Assembly (NCBI GenBank): GCA_903772945.1
Contig: CAICTM010000076.1
Span: forward strand, 1-64,000
Source of the DNA: Seminavis robusta
Taxonomy: Eukaryota; Bacillariophyta; Bacillariophyceae; Naviculales; Naviculaceae
Direction of reading: 5' to 3'
DNA length: 64,000 nt
The position numbers were made by a program, and so were the translations under genes. The notes under the pieces are model-generated. The model did no database searches. It saw only the letters and a program-made list of their open reading frames with translations, and was not told the origin of the DNA. Positions within the stretch are counted from its first letter, which is position 1; every line of letters begins with the position of its first letter. Below are positions 11,560 to 22,041 of this stretch, piece after piece.

Positions 11560-13347
11560 TTATCTTCTGCGGCTAGTAGTGCGTACTCTTGCTTTTATGG
11601 CATCTTCTTTGGCCATGACCACATCCCATAGAGTCTGTTGACCAGCGGCGATTGGTGGAATCCGGCCCCACTTTGGCATTTTCGAGTTGATTGCATCAAA
11701 AAAGGACTCTCGGCCTCTCTTCAAGATGAGGTTGCCCACTCCAATAACAGCTGTAGCTCGACGCGAATTGGGTTTTGGGTTGTCTCCTGGATTGTCATGG
11801 ATGTGACATGCCCTCTTAACACGTTGGTCCACCTCGGAGAACGCTTGTGTAGCAGCAGCTTCATCGGGGAAGCTCTTGTTTATTGCTTTGGTTCTTGTAT
11901 CTGGTGACCAGAGGCAGTCGACAAGATCCAGTGCAACTTCCACTTTCTTCAAGTTGCGACCATCCCCACCGATCCGTAGATTAACAACATTAGCCAGCGA
12001 ACGTAGTGCCACATTCGTCCGTAGATTTCGAAAGTCATCGTGTTGGTAGAGACCCACTAGGATGTTCATCATTCTGCGTTCCCGGCTTCGAGCTCCCCTG
12101 CCAGCAACTGATGACCCAGCCGCTCCTGCTCTGACCAGCGCCATACGTCGTTGTTCTGGTTCTGGCGGTGGAGGAGGTGGAGGAGGAGGTGGTGGTGGTG
12201 GAGGAGGAGGTGGTGGTGGTGGAATGGGCGAAGGTTGCTGCGGAGTCTGTCGTCTGCGTGGAGACCTGCGTGGAGATGGAGTCGATGGTACCGCAGTTCG
12301 AAGACTGGCATTCTGGACCATGGTTGTTAATTGTGCCACTTGTGTCTGTAGATCGCGAACTGCCTGTGCAATATCTGACTGGCCGGACTTCAAATCGCCT
12401 ATGCCGCTAAGAATAAGCCCATGGTTCAGCTGTTCTTGTTGTCGGGTACGCAGTAAATCTCCCACATTGCTAGATAATTCCTGTAGTTTGTCGGATATGG
12501 TGGCTCGCAACAGTACACCGCTGTTGCTGTTGTTGTTTGTTGTGGTATCATCGTGGATTTTCTTGGACCAGTACCGCAGCTTGGTTGATGCGTCCACCAA
12601 ATCTTGCGCCAATCCAGCACGCTGGACCACCACTCTCATTCGATGCACATACCGGTGGTCAGCTCCATATTTCGTTTCCATGTAGCGGTAGTTCTTGACC
12701 ATCACGGCTGTCACAATGTCCATGAAAGGCCTCAGTCTGCCACCCGGAGCAAGCTCCGGCAAACTGTTGGGGAAGAGATCTCGCTGGAAAATGACGAACT
12801 TGTCCCTTGGAAAAATCTTGGCTGGATCATTGTCAGCGAAAAGAATCTCACACGTTGGAGCGTAGGGCAATTGTCGAGGATCTGGGTATCCGGCCAAAGC
12901 AAGGGCTCCTGGAATGACAGCCACCAAGTACTGCCAGACATACCAATCTCGGCTGGCTTTGGTGCTCCATCCTCCCAACGCGATGCACTCTTCATAAGTG
13001 ACAGTGGGCAGCCATGCCAAACGTGACATGGCACCGGCACGGAGACTCTTGACTGTGTAGTGAGACTGGATGAGATGGTGGACGCAGGACCGGATGATCT
13101 TGGTCAAGTTCTCAGCCACGGTACTATCCTGAGTCTGGTGGAGGTGTTGAAACACAAACTTGGAGCTGCGGTAGAGAGCAGTGCCAGGTGCTGCCATCAT
13201 TGGTGCTGGGCGAACCAAGCCACTGCACAGAGACCAATAGACCCCAAAACCAAAGATAACACACAGCTCTGGATGCTCAAAGTCTTGGACAAACGCCGAT
13301 GGACTGGTTTTCAGCTCCTTCCGCTGAAACCACTGAAAGAATGCCAT
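11560..13347 (-). CDS. Tyrosine recombinase, C-terminal part, with proline-rich tail
   Basis: This 595-residue frame continues the recombinase begun by the frame at 13311-14087, which it overlaps by 37 bases in a different reading frame. Near the start is W-F-Q-R-K (the beta-hairpin lysine region). Further on are SLRAGAMSRL (second catalytic arginine, about Arg103), GGWS (Trp127 at the His/Trp position) and DWYVWQY with candidate nucleophiles Tyr136 or Tyr140. The rest is element-specific: a coiled-coil-like stretch, a run of about 20 prolines near residue 380-400, and a basic C-terminal domain of unknown role. Sequence just upstream of its first ATG also reads as recombinase (DVWDCYFN), so the ATG at 13347 is probably not the true start. 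One frame change between the two parts means the gene is either broken or read in a way I cannot determine. Confidence 0.8.
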   Translation of the reverse strand: MAFFQWFQRKELKTSPSAFVQDFEHPELCVIFGFGVYWSLCSGLVRPAPMMAAPGTALYRSSKFVFQHLHQTQDSTVAENLTKIIRSCVHHLIQSHYTVKSLRAGAMSRLAWLPTVTYEECIALGGWSTKASRDWYVWQYLVAVIPGALALAGYPDPRQLPYAPTCEILFADNDPAKIFPRDKFVIFQRDLFPNSLPELAPGGRLRPFMDIVTAVMVKNYRYMETKYGADHRYVHRMRVVVQRAGLAQDLVDASTKLRYWSKKIHDDTTTNNNSNSGVLLRATISDKLQELSSNVGDLLRTRQQEQLNHGLILSGIGDLKSGQSDIAQAVRDLQTQVAQLTTMVQNASLRTAVPSTPSPRRSPRRRQTPQQPSPIPPPPPPPPPPPPPPPPPPPPEPEQRRMALVRAGAAGSSVAGRGARSRERRMMNILVGLYQHDDFRNLRTNVALRSLANVVNLRIGGDGRNLKKVEVALDLVDCLWSPDTRTKAINKSFPDEAAATQAFSEVDQRVKRACHIHDNPGDNPKPNSRRATAVIGVGNLILKRGRESFFDAINSKMPKWGRIPPIAAGQQTLWDVVMAKEDAIKARVRTTSRRR

Positions 13348-14087
13348 GTTAAAATAGCAATCCCAAACATCTTGTCATAGCTGAGGAACTTGCACTCTCC
13401 ACCTCTGCCCACTGCATTGTTTGTAATCAGGACCATAAGTAGCTCCGTAAACTGTTCCGTCTGTACTAGCCTTTTTGCCAGACGAAGTAGGTCCACGCTC
13501 CTCGCAAGCTGGTGTTGTTGCGGATTCGAAAAATCATGGAGTGGAAGAAGCTTGGTTCTGGGCGAGTGCTGCCGCGGAATCGGATAGTAGTCGCGCAGGA
13601 TAGCGTCATCGTCGGTTCCCTGCATGAGCGTCCGGCCGTGTAAATCGTTGAAGGTCTTCTTGAGTCCATTCACGTCCGCTGGTGGAAACAATGGGAAATT
13701 CAAAAACTGTTGCGTCCGGCCATACTTGATCCGAAGATGCTTGCACAAGGCCTCGATGTACTTGTTTACAGCGGAGGCCGCCATGGGCTTGTTCGTTCTT
13801 TGTCCGATGGGAGGATTTTCACCAATGCGAGTACAGAAGTCACTCATCAAATTCAGCCCATTGTCGCCAACAAGATCATCGACCGAAATAGATCCAAACT
13901 TTGTGGGAGCCATAACTTTGTCAAATAGCTGGATGGCTGGCTGTTCGCTTGGGTTTGGGCGATGGCCTCCTGAGTTGCGAGTCCACGTAGTAACAGTACC
14001 TGCCATGTTCCTACCGGTCTTTTTATGCCATTGTCGCTGGAAATGAAATAATCGGCACGCTGTTCCAATATAATGGCCTGTGAGCAA
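13311..14087 (-). CDS. Tyrosine recombinase, N-terminal part
   Basis: 258 residues as an open frame. It has a helical SAM-like N-terminal domain (YIEALCKHLRIKYG near residue 110) and the start of the catalytic domain with GRGGE at about residue 232, the first catalytic arginine. Similarity to the family stops after FLSYDK and resumes in the frame at 11560-13347. The true start may lie upstream in the non-coding-looking stretch 14088-14561, where no convincing exon was seen. It belongs to the same mobile element. Confidence 0.75.
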   Translation of the reverse strand: MLTGHYIGTACRLFHFQRQWHKKTGRNMAGTVTTWTRNSGGHRPNPSEQPAIQLFDKVMAPTKFGSISVDDLVGDNGLNLMSDFCTRIGENPPIGQRTNKPMAASAVNKYIEALCKHLRIKYGRTQQFLNFPLFPPADVNGLKKTFNDLHGRTLMQGTDDDAILRDYYPIPRQHSPRTKLLPLHDFSNPQQHQLARSVDLLRLAKRLVQTEQFTELLMVLITNNAVGRGGECKFLSYDKMFGIAILTWHSFSGFSGRS

Positions 14088-14569
14088 ACACGAGTGTCAG
14101 CCATTTCGAATCACGTCATCCGTTGGTGCTCTCGCAATTCGGAGTATGGACCAAAGATTTATAGAGGAAACAGTAGGAAACAAGACCAGAATTAACGAAC
14201 CGGCATTCAGATCGTTAAGTGGAACAGTCGGAAGTATCACCGACTTGCCCCCACAACGACCATCCAACACAACAACAGAACAATTCGACGATGGGACAAA
14301 GATGGATAGGATGGTCGCTACCATCAAAGATAATCAACACAACATGAACACTTACTACTGTTTGACCATTGCTTAGTAGCTCGCAGGACCTCCGGTGGTC
14401 GTCGGCATTGGTCTCGAGTTGAATCTTTCTGTTGTTGTTGTTGTTGTTTGTTGTTGTTCTCGTGAGTTCCCCCTCCTCTTCCCTCTTCTTTACACGGCGC
14501 CTGCGGCGCCTCCCCCTCCTCCTCCCCCGAACGATACTTCGCGCTTCGCGCGATATGTGGGTGTTTCTT

Positions 14570-15942
14570 TCGGCGAGGGTTTACGTAGTGAAGCTTCGCG
14601 CGAAAAGGGCGCATGCACCTCTGCACCTCTGCAGCCCCGATTCATTCCTCACTTTTGTTCTTTTCTTGGATTGATCGATCTTGTGATCACCCACATCTAA
14701 CAACACACCATTTTAAAAGACTAGCTTAACTACTAGATTGTCTCTTATTTCACATTTCCAAACTAATACCCACAGCACTCTTTCAACACCCATCCTACAT
14801 CGGTGACTTGAACATAGCCGGGCCTTTCATGGCACGAACCGCCCACTACGTTCATCAACCTCATACAACATCACACACATGGACCATCCACTTCATCAGC
14901 CCATAACATTTCACATGGGCTGACTACACAAATGGAGGTTCTATGGATCAAAAGCCTATGCAAATTGATCCACTCCAAGTGGCTTTAGAGCAATAACACT
15001 AGTAATCTGCTTCAAACCCAACTTGGTGTGCCTTCTAGTTCTAGCACCATAGCACAGTCACAGGCTAGTCCACATGAGCTGATGTTGTAGGTCACTGAAA
15101 GTAGCTCTCGAGTAGCCACAAGAATCGATTCAAGAACTTATCGGTGAAGCTCACAGTCTACCGTATGGACGAAAGTGTGCCCGAGATACAGGTACTGTAG
15201 TGCACCATTCGAAACTTACTCGGCAGTTTGCCTAGCCCTCACCTTTTTGTATTTCTCGTGCGTTGCTCTTCGTTTATGTGAAGCGGTGATCATCGTAGAT
15301 CATGTCAAGGTAGTGAACATGCGAGAAGCTCAATTACAGTCATACGGTGACAGCTATGTTATGGGGCACACGACAAGCGGTGTTGTTAGGCTACCTTAAG
15401 GAGGAATGTATGGCGCAACACACATCGTCGCAGGCTACCTTGAAGAGTGCTCAACAGTCTCCTTTCATCTGCTTCTCGAGGTATCGCAGCTCCCGCTGAC
15501 TTAAAATCAAAAAATCATTAAAAAAAACTTGTCTCTCAATCGTGCGGGATATTCCAGTAGGGTGTGAGATAATGCTCGGGCCTATGTGTTTACAAAGTGA
15601 CAATGCCAGGGTTAACTCTTTTGCTTACACAAGCGTTAACAAGAAGGGTGCACACTCTTTCACCTCTATCTTTCGCCATTTTTTACATGTGCTTGTGGTT
15701 CCACTGTCCCACCCATCCATCATCAAAAGAGAGACAGCGATCACACCCATCGGCTTTCATAGACGTCTAACCTTTCATCATTTGAGGTTGTTTGAATAGC
15801 TGTTTGAAACGATTAGACTGAAGGGTCATTGGATTGGAGTGGTTGCTGCAGCTTTTGTTCTCATTGATTGACTGCGTTGGATCCAACCTTGACTTTGACA
15901 CGATCGATCGACCATTTTCCCCTTGGTACTACAGTAGCGACA
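14570..15942. other. Upstream region of copy A genes
   Basis: Apart from the 285-bp insert at 15218-15502, it matches 22042-23144 of copy B. No gene is supported. Copy A lacks several single bases present in B (for example around 15125-15215). Confidence 0.6.
15218..15502. mobile_element. 285-bp insertion unique to copy A, flanked by ACTT
   Basis: Copy B runs directly from the left flank to the right flank near 22707. In copy A the left flank ends ACTT (15214-15217) and the insert ends with ACTT (15499-15502). A short GGCTACCTT motif occurs twice inside (near 15390 and 15432). No coding sequence. It could be a small non-autonomous element with a 4-bp target duplication; a simple deletion in B is the alternative. 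Confidence 0.6.
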
Positions 15943-17084
15943 ATGCGATCTTCACGTAGCACCATGAGCGGCGTACTGGGCCTCTTGTGTTTGACAAGTC
16001 TGACCATGACGGCCAGCGCCGTCAACTTGACCATCACGGTGACTTACGATGCGTTTCCAGAGGTGAGTACAGAGTCTACGTGTCTATGTGTGTGAGGACT
16101 TGATGCCGGCATTGCATTGTCTCCTCACACCGGTGCACGCCATCATGTCCTACCGTATCCTACTGTTCGTACTAGGAAACCATGTGGACGTTTGGTAGTC
16201 CAAGCACTGAACTGTTCCGTCAAGACTTCAATAGCTGGAATGCCACTACGGATGGTCTAGACCGCTCCGAGACGTTTGATGATTTGACTCCTGGCAACTA
16301 CCAATTTGTCATGGAAGACAGTGCGGGAAATGGCATTTGTTGCGGCAGTGGCATGGGAACCATTGTCATGGCGGACGATGCCGGAGTTGTCTACCAGCGC
16401 TATGGAATCTTTACCGATGCCCTACATGTCAACCTACAAATCAGTGCCCAAGGCGTGGTCAATGCACGGGAAGTGAGTCCTCCCCTCCGACTGCACTTGG
16501 AGGCAATGGCGACCCAGAGTGGCCTGGATTTGCTTCGGACGAGCTGGATCACTCCTTCTCGCTCAACATCAAGTTTGATCAGAGTGAGTACCGGTAGTCA
16601 GCTCGAGTCATAACTCACAAAGCAAGACCAGTCTCTTGCTTTATCTGGTTCAGGCACTGATCTTGACGGACGTTCAGAAACTCACCCACCGGTGCCCCCC
16701 TCATTCACCTCTCATCAATTGAATTGAATTGAATTGAATTGCACAGACCCAACAGACATTTCGATAACCATCAAGAAAAAAGATGATACATACTTCAACA
16801 CGGGATGGCTCGACTTTTACTCCTACACTCCAGTGCCCGCCAATGCTAACCAACTTTGGTCTGAAACCTTTGACGAGGTGGAAGCTGGAGTCTACTATTT
16901 GCGCATCGAGGACAGCGCCGGCAATGGCCTAGGTCCTGACGGATGGATCACCATGACCAATCACACGGATGTCTTTTGGCAAATGGCCGGGGATGGCTTT
17001 TCCACTCGGCTCGACCGGGCATTCATGGTTCGAGGTTGGTATGGCAACACGGTTCTCGTGAATGGTTATTCTCTCTCAGACTAA
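15943..17084 (+). pseudogene. Copy A of secreted GNGICC-domain protein, frameshifted
   Basis: It has the same three-exon layout as the intact copy at 23145-24288: exon 1 15943-16062, exon 2 from 16176 to about 16582, exon 3 16747-17084. Near 16488 copy A has one C fewer in a run of cytosines than copy B, which changes the frame before the end of exon 2. Signal peptide and both domains are otherwise preserved. A consensus sequencing error is possible because the loss is in a homopolymer. Confidence 0.75.
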
Positions 17085-17938
17085 TTGCTAGCTAGATCTA
17101 GCTAGACTTACATGTATTACGGTACTTGGCTTCTCTAATGCTATATGCAGCGTACTACTCAGAGTACAATGGTGGCTTTGTCTTATAGCCAAGGAGCACT
17201 GAGGCTGCCTCCTTCGAGTGGTCTGGAGACATTTTGCTTGTACTAGATAGTAGCTAGAGAGCGGTATCACCCAAGAATCGAAACAATACTTGGACAGGAT
17301 GACAGGATATCACATCTTTGTAGTAGAATGCCCTCGTTGGCCCTCTGTTTGCGTAATTCCCAGTACATATGCATAGAAACCATGAAGCAACACAAATGAT
17401 GGTTATGTTGCTTATTGTTGTGTCTGACTGGTCCTGGTCAGCCTTCTTCTTTCATCCCTGAATGGTTTGAATTGAATGATTCGATTGATTCAACTCGGAT
17501 CCAAGGGGTATGGAACTTTAAGTCTTTACTTTCCGTACAGTTCTGGTACGGTACAGCTTACAGCTTACTGTACCAACTACCAACGTACCAACAAGGGAGA
17601 TGATGAGGGATGAGTGTTTGCCCAGACATTACCATAACATCCCACAATCATTCGATTCGATTGGCACGGTCGCAATGAAGGTCCGCATGAGATCTCGAGA
17701 AAAGGATCTCGAGAAAAGGACATGTTGGCACAGGTCCAATGCACCCATCAGTCACGAAGTAGTTAAAGAGATGGTAGCTTTGGGTTCACTACGCTGGATC
17801 CTTCTGAATTCCTGGCTGAATAGAAACTTGAGAGTTTGGGGAGGGTTGCTTGTTGTTTTTGCTCATAAAGAACGATACCAAGAAAGCAAAACTGATACTG
17901 AATACAACGACCCTGATACCACACTACCGTAATTAACA
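17085..17938. other. Intergenic between the two duplicated genes (copy A)
   Basis: No gene seen. It matches 24289-25150. It contains the palindromic GCTAGCTAGATCTAGCTAG just after the first gene, and TACGGTAC and CTCGAGAAAAGGAT direct repeats. Confidence 0.55.
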
Positions 17939-20233
17939 ATGTTGCTTAGGTTGATCATTGTTGTTTCTCTTGCGGTTGTGTCCGCCGTTGGTAAGGCTAG
18001 CAATGCATGAACGATGGGCTCCCTCTCGACAATGAATGTAATAGCTCACTTCACACACTATTCTGTCTTCTCTATTGGCTCGCACAGAGCCCCGCCACCC
18101 AACCACTCTCCAGGATGCCCTTGAGATGATTGTGGACCTCCAGGACACAGTAACCCGTCTGCAGCAAAAGATGAAAATGAGAGAAAATAGCATTGGTGAG
18201 CAGATTTTTCGACTCACCAAGAAGATGGAAGACATGGAAACCATTGTCAAGTTCAACACCGCCGATCTCAATGGCCACGCAGAGAAACTGGATACGGTAG
18301 AAGCCACCGTCGCTGACCTTCAAGAACACAGAAAATTGGGAACCCATGGGCATCGTGAGCTGGCTTCCACCTTGGAAGCAGTCATTGCCAAGACAGCTTG
18401 TATTTCTGACACTAGTGATGAAACCAAGCTCTGGCTGGATCCAAACTGTATTAGCAATCTTGAGACAAAAGAATATCCCTGCTTTGACAACCAAGCCAGT
18501 GTGGAAGCAGCTTTGGGGGATGTCACTGAGAATGAGCAAATCTACGGGCCTATCTATTACTGGTGCTTTGAACCCATGTCCTTTTCCGACCTTATTAGCA
18601 CTTCCAGGGATGCATCGCATGCTTCTTTTAATGAGACATTGGAGGTTGGGACGTCAGTTTGGTGACTAACATGAACAACATGCTGTACGGTGCTTCTGTA
18701 TTCAACCAAGACATCTCTAATTGGAATGTGAGCCAAGTGACGAACTTCAATTACATGTTCTATGCTGCTTCAAGCTTCAATTCGGATGTTTCAAACTGGG
18801 ATGTCAGCGGTGCTTCCTTTGCATCCCATATGTTCAAGGAATCAGCATTCAATACCGACCTTTGTTCCTGGCAGTCAAAACTTGACATTGACTGCACCGT
18901 GTCTGAAATGTTTCAAAATACAGAATGTGAAATGAATGGTACCCCAGGTCAAATGAACGATTACTGGAGTGACTTCTGCCATCCCTGCATCATCCCATCA
19001 GATTCACCCTCTTCAAATCCTTCAGGTGGGCCATCAGCTTCACCATCTTCAATTCCTTCAAGTGGCCCACCAGTGACCCCACTCCAGGTCCCACACCTGG
19101 GCCAACACCGGTCCCACTGTTGGTCCTACTCCTGGGCCAACTCCAGGTCCTACTCCGTCCCACACCGGGCCCCACTCCAGAACATCGCCTGCTCCATCAC
19201 CTGGACCAACCTCAGGCCCAACACCTGTGCCTTCCTCTGTCCCATCTAGAGATCCTACGGGGCATCCAAGCAGTTTCCCGTCTTTTGCTCCAAGTGGGAT
19301 TCCCAGCGGCACCCCCACCAATAGTATGGAACCATCAAGCAGCCCCAGCAAGAGTAGCCAACCCTCGAACAGCCCTCAACCATCTCAGGCGCCAAGCTAT
19401 GCTTGCATTCCAGACCAAGATGCTGCTGAGTTTGCTGTGGACAATGTCGCTGCTGCAGAAGAAGCTTATGGGCCAATCTATAGTTGGTGCTTTGAAGCGA
19501 TGTCATTTTATCAGCTGCTCAGCTCAGAAAGAAATTCAAAATGGCTTCTTTTAACGAGGACATCGGAGGTTGGGATATCAGCAAGGTTACCAACTTAAAC
19601 AATGTGCTTCGCGGTGCATCCAGTTTTGATCAAGACATTTCCAACTGGGATACTAGCCGAGTGCTAAGCCTTGGAGGTACTTTCCGAGATGCTACTGTGT
19701 TCAACCAAGATATCTCAATGTGGGATGTGAGCCAAGTGACTGCAATGTGGGCCGCGTTCCGGGGTGCCTCTGCCATGAATAGTACAATCTCTACCTGGGA
19801 TGTCAGTTCAGTAACCAGCCTGAACAACATGTTTATGCACTCATCATACAACCAAGACATCTCTAATTGGAATCTGAGCCAAGTGACAACAATGTCGGGT
19901 ATGTTTCAGGGCGCTTCTTCTTTCAACCAAGATGTTAGTGGATGGGATGTAAGCTCAGTCGAAAACAGCAGCAAAATGTTCCGGTCTTCAGGCTTTAACC
20001 AAGATATCTCTGGATGGCACTTGGGTTCTTTGACCAACGGAAACACAATGTTTTACGACGCATCCCAATTTAACCAGGATTTGTGTGATTGGGGCTCCAA
20101 TCTCTTAGATAGCCTTGCTGACAGTGTGGCTAACATGTTCCACTCCACAGCTTGTCCCAGCGCAGATACTGCACCTACTCTTGTTAGTGGAGATTGGCAA
20201 AATCTTTGCTACTCTTGTAATTCCATCAGCTAA
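17939..20233 (+). pseudogene. Copy A of BspA-like surface protein, several frameshifts
   Basis: It is a near-identical copy of the intact gene at 25151-27455: exon 1 17939-17990, exon 2 from 18088. Relative to copy B it has one-base losses at about 18634 (before GGWDVS) and 19539, and several within the proline/glycine linker at about 19065-19200. A three-base shortening near 19832 keeps the frame. The repeat units between breaks remain well conserved, so decay is recent or partly artefactual. Confidence 0.8.
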
Positions 20234-20740
20234 TCGCATTGAGAACAATGGAGTGAAAGAAAAAGAGATAGCCAAACGAGAAAATACATCTCATAAAAGT
20301 AATCCCCTGAGTCCATTTCCCCCATCGTCCACTCTAACCATACTAGTACTAGTAACCTCTTGCTTCGCATGAGTAAATGGATCCATAGTGAAAGTGAAGA
20401 AAACCCAGAAACGTAAAGACCACGCAAAAGAATGTAAGAAAATATATTCAGGCCATGTTGGTTTGTGCTGTTTTGGAACTGGCAGACCTTCCAGATAGGG
20501 ACCCCCCTGACTTTCTTTCCACAAGAATAGTACGGAATGTTGGCAGTGTGTTGGATACGTGTACATATTCTAGTCTAGAACTGGAGCTGGCGCTGATTGA
20601 TCATCTTTCCCTCGTCCTGCCATGTGGTTCGAGGTTCGGGGAGTGGCTGGCTCTACCACCGGCACCACGAAGAAAGAGGACCGATTAGTCATGTTTACTA
20701 AGCAAAATGACGACTATCTACCTCCTGCATACCGTGCGAG
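20234..20740. other. 3' flank of copy A BspA-like pseudogene
   Basis: No gene seen. It matches copy B up to 20662, then becomes unique to the spacer between the copies. Confidence 0.5.
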
Positions 20741-20950
20741 ATACAATCCTACACGCGGCTTGTAGGAAAGCCTACGTGCAAATGTACGTACGTATTGCAC
20801 GTATGATTTCTACACGGCTGTAGAAGCCTACGTGCAACCTACATACCTTTTGCACGTAGGCTTACTACACGGCTGTAGAAAGCCTAGGTGCAATAGTCTA
20901 ATACGTAGCCTTCTACACGTTTGCACGTAGAGGTGCAAGCACGACTCGAA
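20741..20950. repeat. Cluster of inverted repeats (TTGCACGTAGGCTT family)
   Basis: The motif GCCTACGTGCAA and its complement TTGCACGTAGGC alternate several times, separated by CTACACGGCTGTAG, itself nearly palindromic. One clear hairpin spans about 20848-20892, with arms TTGCACGTAGGCTT and AAAGCCTAGGTGCAA. No coding potential. It lies in the spacer between duplication copies and could be a foldback-type element. Unrelated short palindromes (GATTCGATTCGAATC) follow near 20970-21040. Confidence 0.7.
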
Positions 20951-21171
20951 TGACGTCAGTCGCGCACACCGCGCGATCGAATCGAATGAGTCGAATCAAT
21001 CGAGTCGGTGATGAGCGATTCGATTCGAATCAAGGCACGCAACACACTATTTTTAAGATAACTATTTTGCTTCCCCCCTGGTTTTAAGATATTTCGGAAG
21101 GGTACATACCGCACCTAAATGTACTTGTACATAATCCCGTCTGGAGTGCATTTGACTGGGTACTTTTTACG

Positions 21172-21870
21172 GTTACCACAACTCAAAACATGAGCAACTA
21201 GATTGCCTTTGTCCAGACTAGCTTAACCCTCCCTCCTTCTCCCCTCTGGAGCCCCTTCAACTAATACCTTTTACGGGTACCACAACTCAAAAAAACATGT
21301 GCAACTAGTGCCTATTGTCCAGATTAGCTTCCCTCCTCCTTCTTTCCCCCCACCTTGGAGCCCCTTCAACTAATCACTTTACGGGTACCACAACTCAAAA
21401 AACATGTTCAACTAGATGCCTTTGTCAAGACTAGCTTAACCGCTCCTCCTTCTCCCTTCTGGAGCCCCTTCAACCAATCACCTTTACGGGTACCACAACC
21501 CAAAAAACATGTACAACTAGATGCCTTTGTCCAGACTGTCTTAACCCTTCTTCTCCCCTCTTGAGCCGCTTCAACTAATCCCTTTTACGAGTACCACAAC
21601 TCAAAAAATGTGCAACTAGATGCCTTTGTCCAGACTAGCTTACCCCACCTCCTTCTCCCCTATGGAGCCCCTTCAACTAAATCACTTTTACGGGATACCA
21701 CAACTCAAAAAACATGTGCAACTAGATGCTTTTGTCCAGACTAGCTTAACCCTCCTCCTTCTCCCTCTGGAGCCCCTTCAACTTATCACTTTTACGGGTA
21801 CCTCAACTCAAAGAAACATGTTCAACTAGATTCCTTTGTCCAGACTACCTTAACTCTCCTCCTTCTCCCC
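21172..21870 (+). repeat. Tandem array, about seven units of ~104 bases
   Basis: Each unit has ACCACAACTCAAAA, then CATGTGCAACTAGATGCC, TTTGTCCAGACTAGCTTAACC, a CT-rich stretch, GGAGCCCCTTCAAC and TTTTACGGGT. Unit starts are near 21177, 21280, 21390, 21496, 21595, 21700 and 21805. The last unit ends at the left edge of duplication copy B (21875). Units differ by scattered changes. Confidence 0.9.
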
Positions 21871-22033
21871 TCTGTGTAATGTGACGGCCTTCGCAGCAGT
21901 AGCGAGAGGATCACACAAGAAGCTAGCACAGCAATAACGACATCATCGTCATGGTCGAACTGAACGACTATTTGTGAGCTTCGACAAAGAAACAGCTTTG
22001 TCTTTCGCAACGGCGTCTTCGACGCTTCGCATT

Positions 22034-22041
22034 TGTTTCTT
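22034..22041. other. Empty insertion site of the Crypton-like element
   Basis: A single TGTTTCTT lies between flanks that match the two sides of the element in copy A. It marks either the pre-insertion state or a precise excision. Confidence 0.9.

Larger units (their letters stand above)
11311..14569 (-). mobile_element. Crypton-like tyrosine-recombinase DNA transposon
   Basis: Both ends carry the same 8 bases, TGTTTCTT (11311-11318 and 14562-14569). In copy B of the duplication the flanks join directly with one TGTTTCTT (22034-22041), so the 3251-base insert is defined to the base. It encodes a tyrosine recombinase on the minus strand and no reverse transcriptase or capsid gene that I can see. 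Cryptons integrate by recombination at a short sequence shared by circle and target, which fits a short direct repeat without terminal inverted repeats. GC-rich short inverted motifs (GGCGCCTGCGGCGCC, TTCGCGCTTCGCGCGA) lie near the right end at 14495-14555. A different YR-encoding element class is possible. Confidence 0.85.
11152..20662 (+). repeat. Segmental duplication, copy A
   Basis: This block is nearly identical, in the same orientation, to 21875-27890. Homology starts at TGTAATGTGACGG and stops just after CTACCACCGG. Copy A is longer because it carries a 3.25 kb mobile element (11319-14569) and a 285-bp insert (15218-15502). Without these it is about 5975 bases, against 6016 in copy B. 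The remaining difference is mostly small losses in A. Both genes of the block are broken in copy A and open in copy B. Confidence 0.95.

Noticed and set aside
12062-12685. Glycine-rich plus-strand frame
   Set aside because: It is the antisense reading of the polyproline region of the recombinase.
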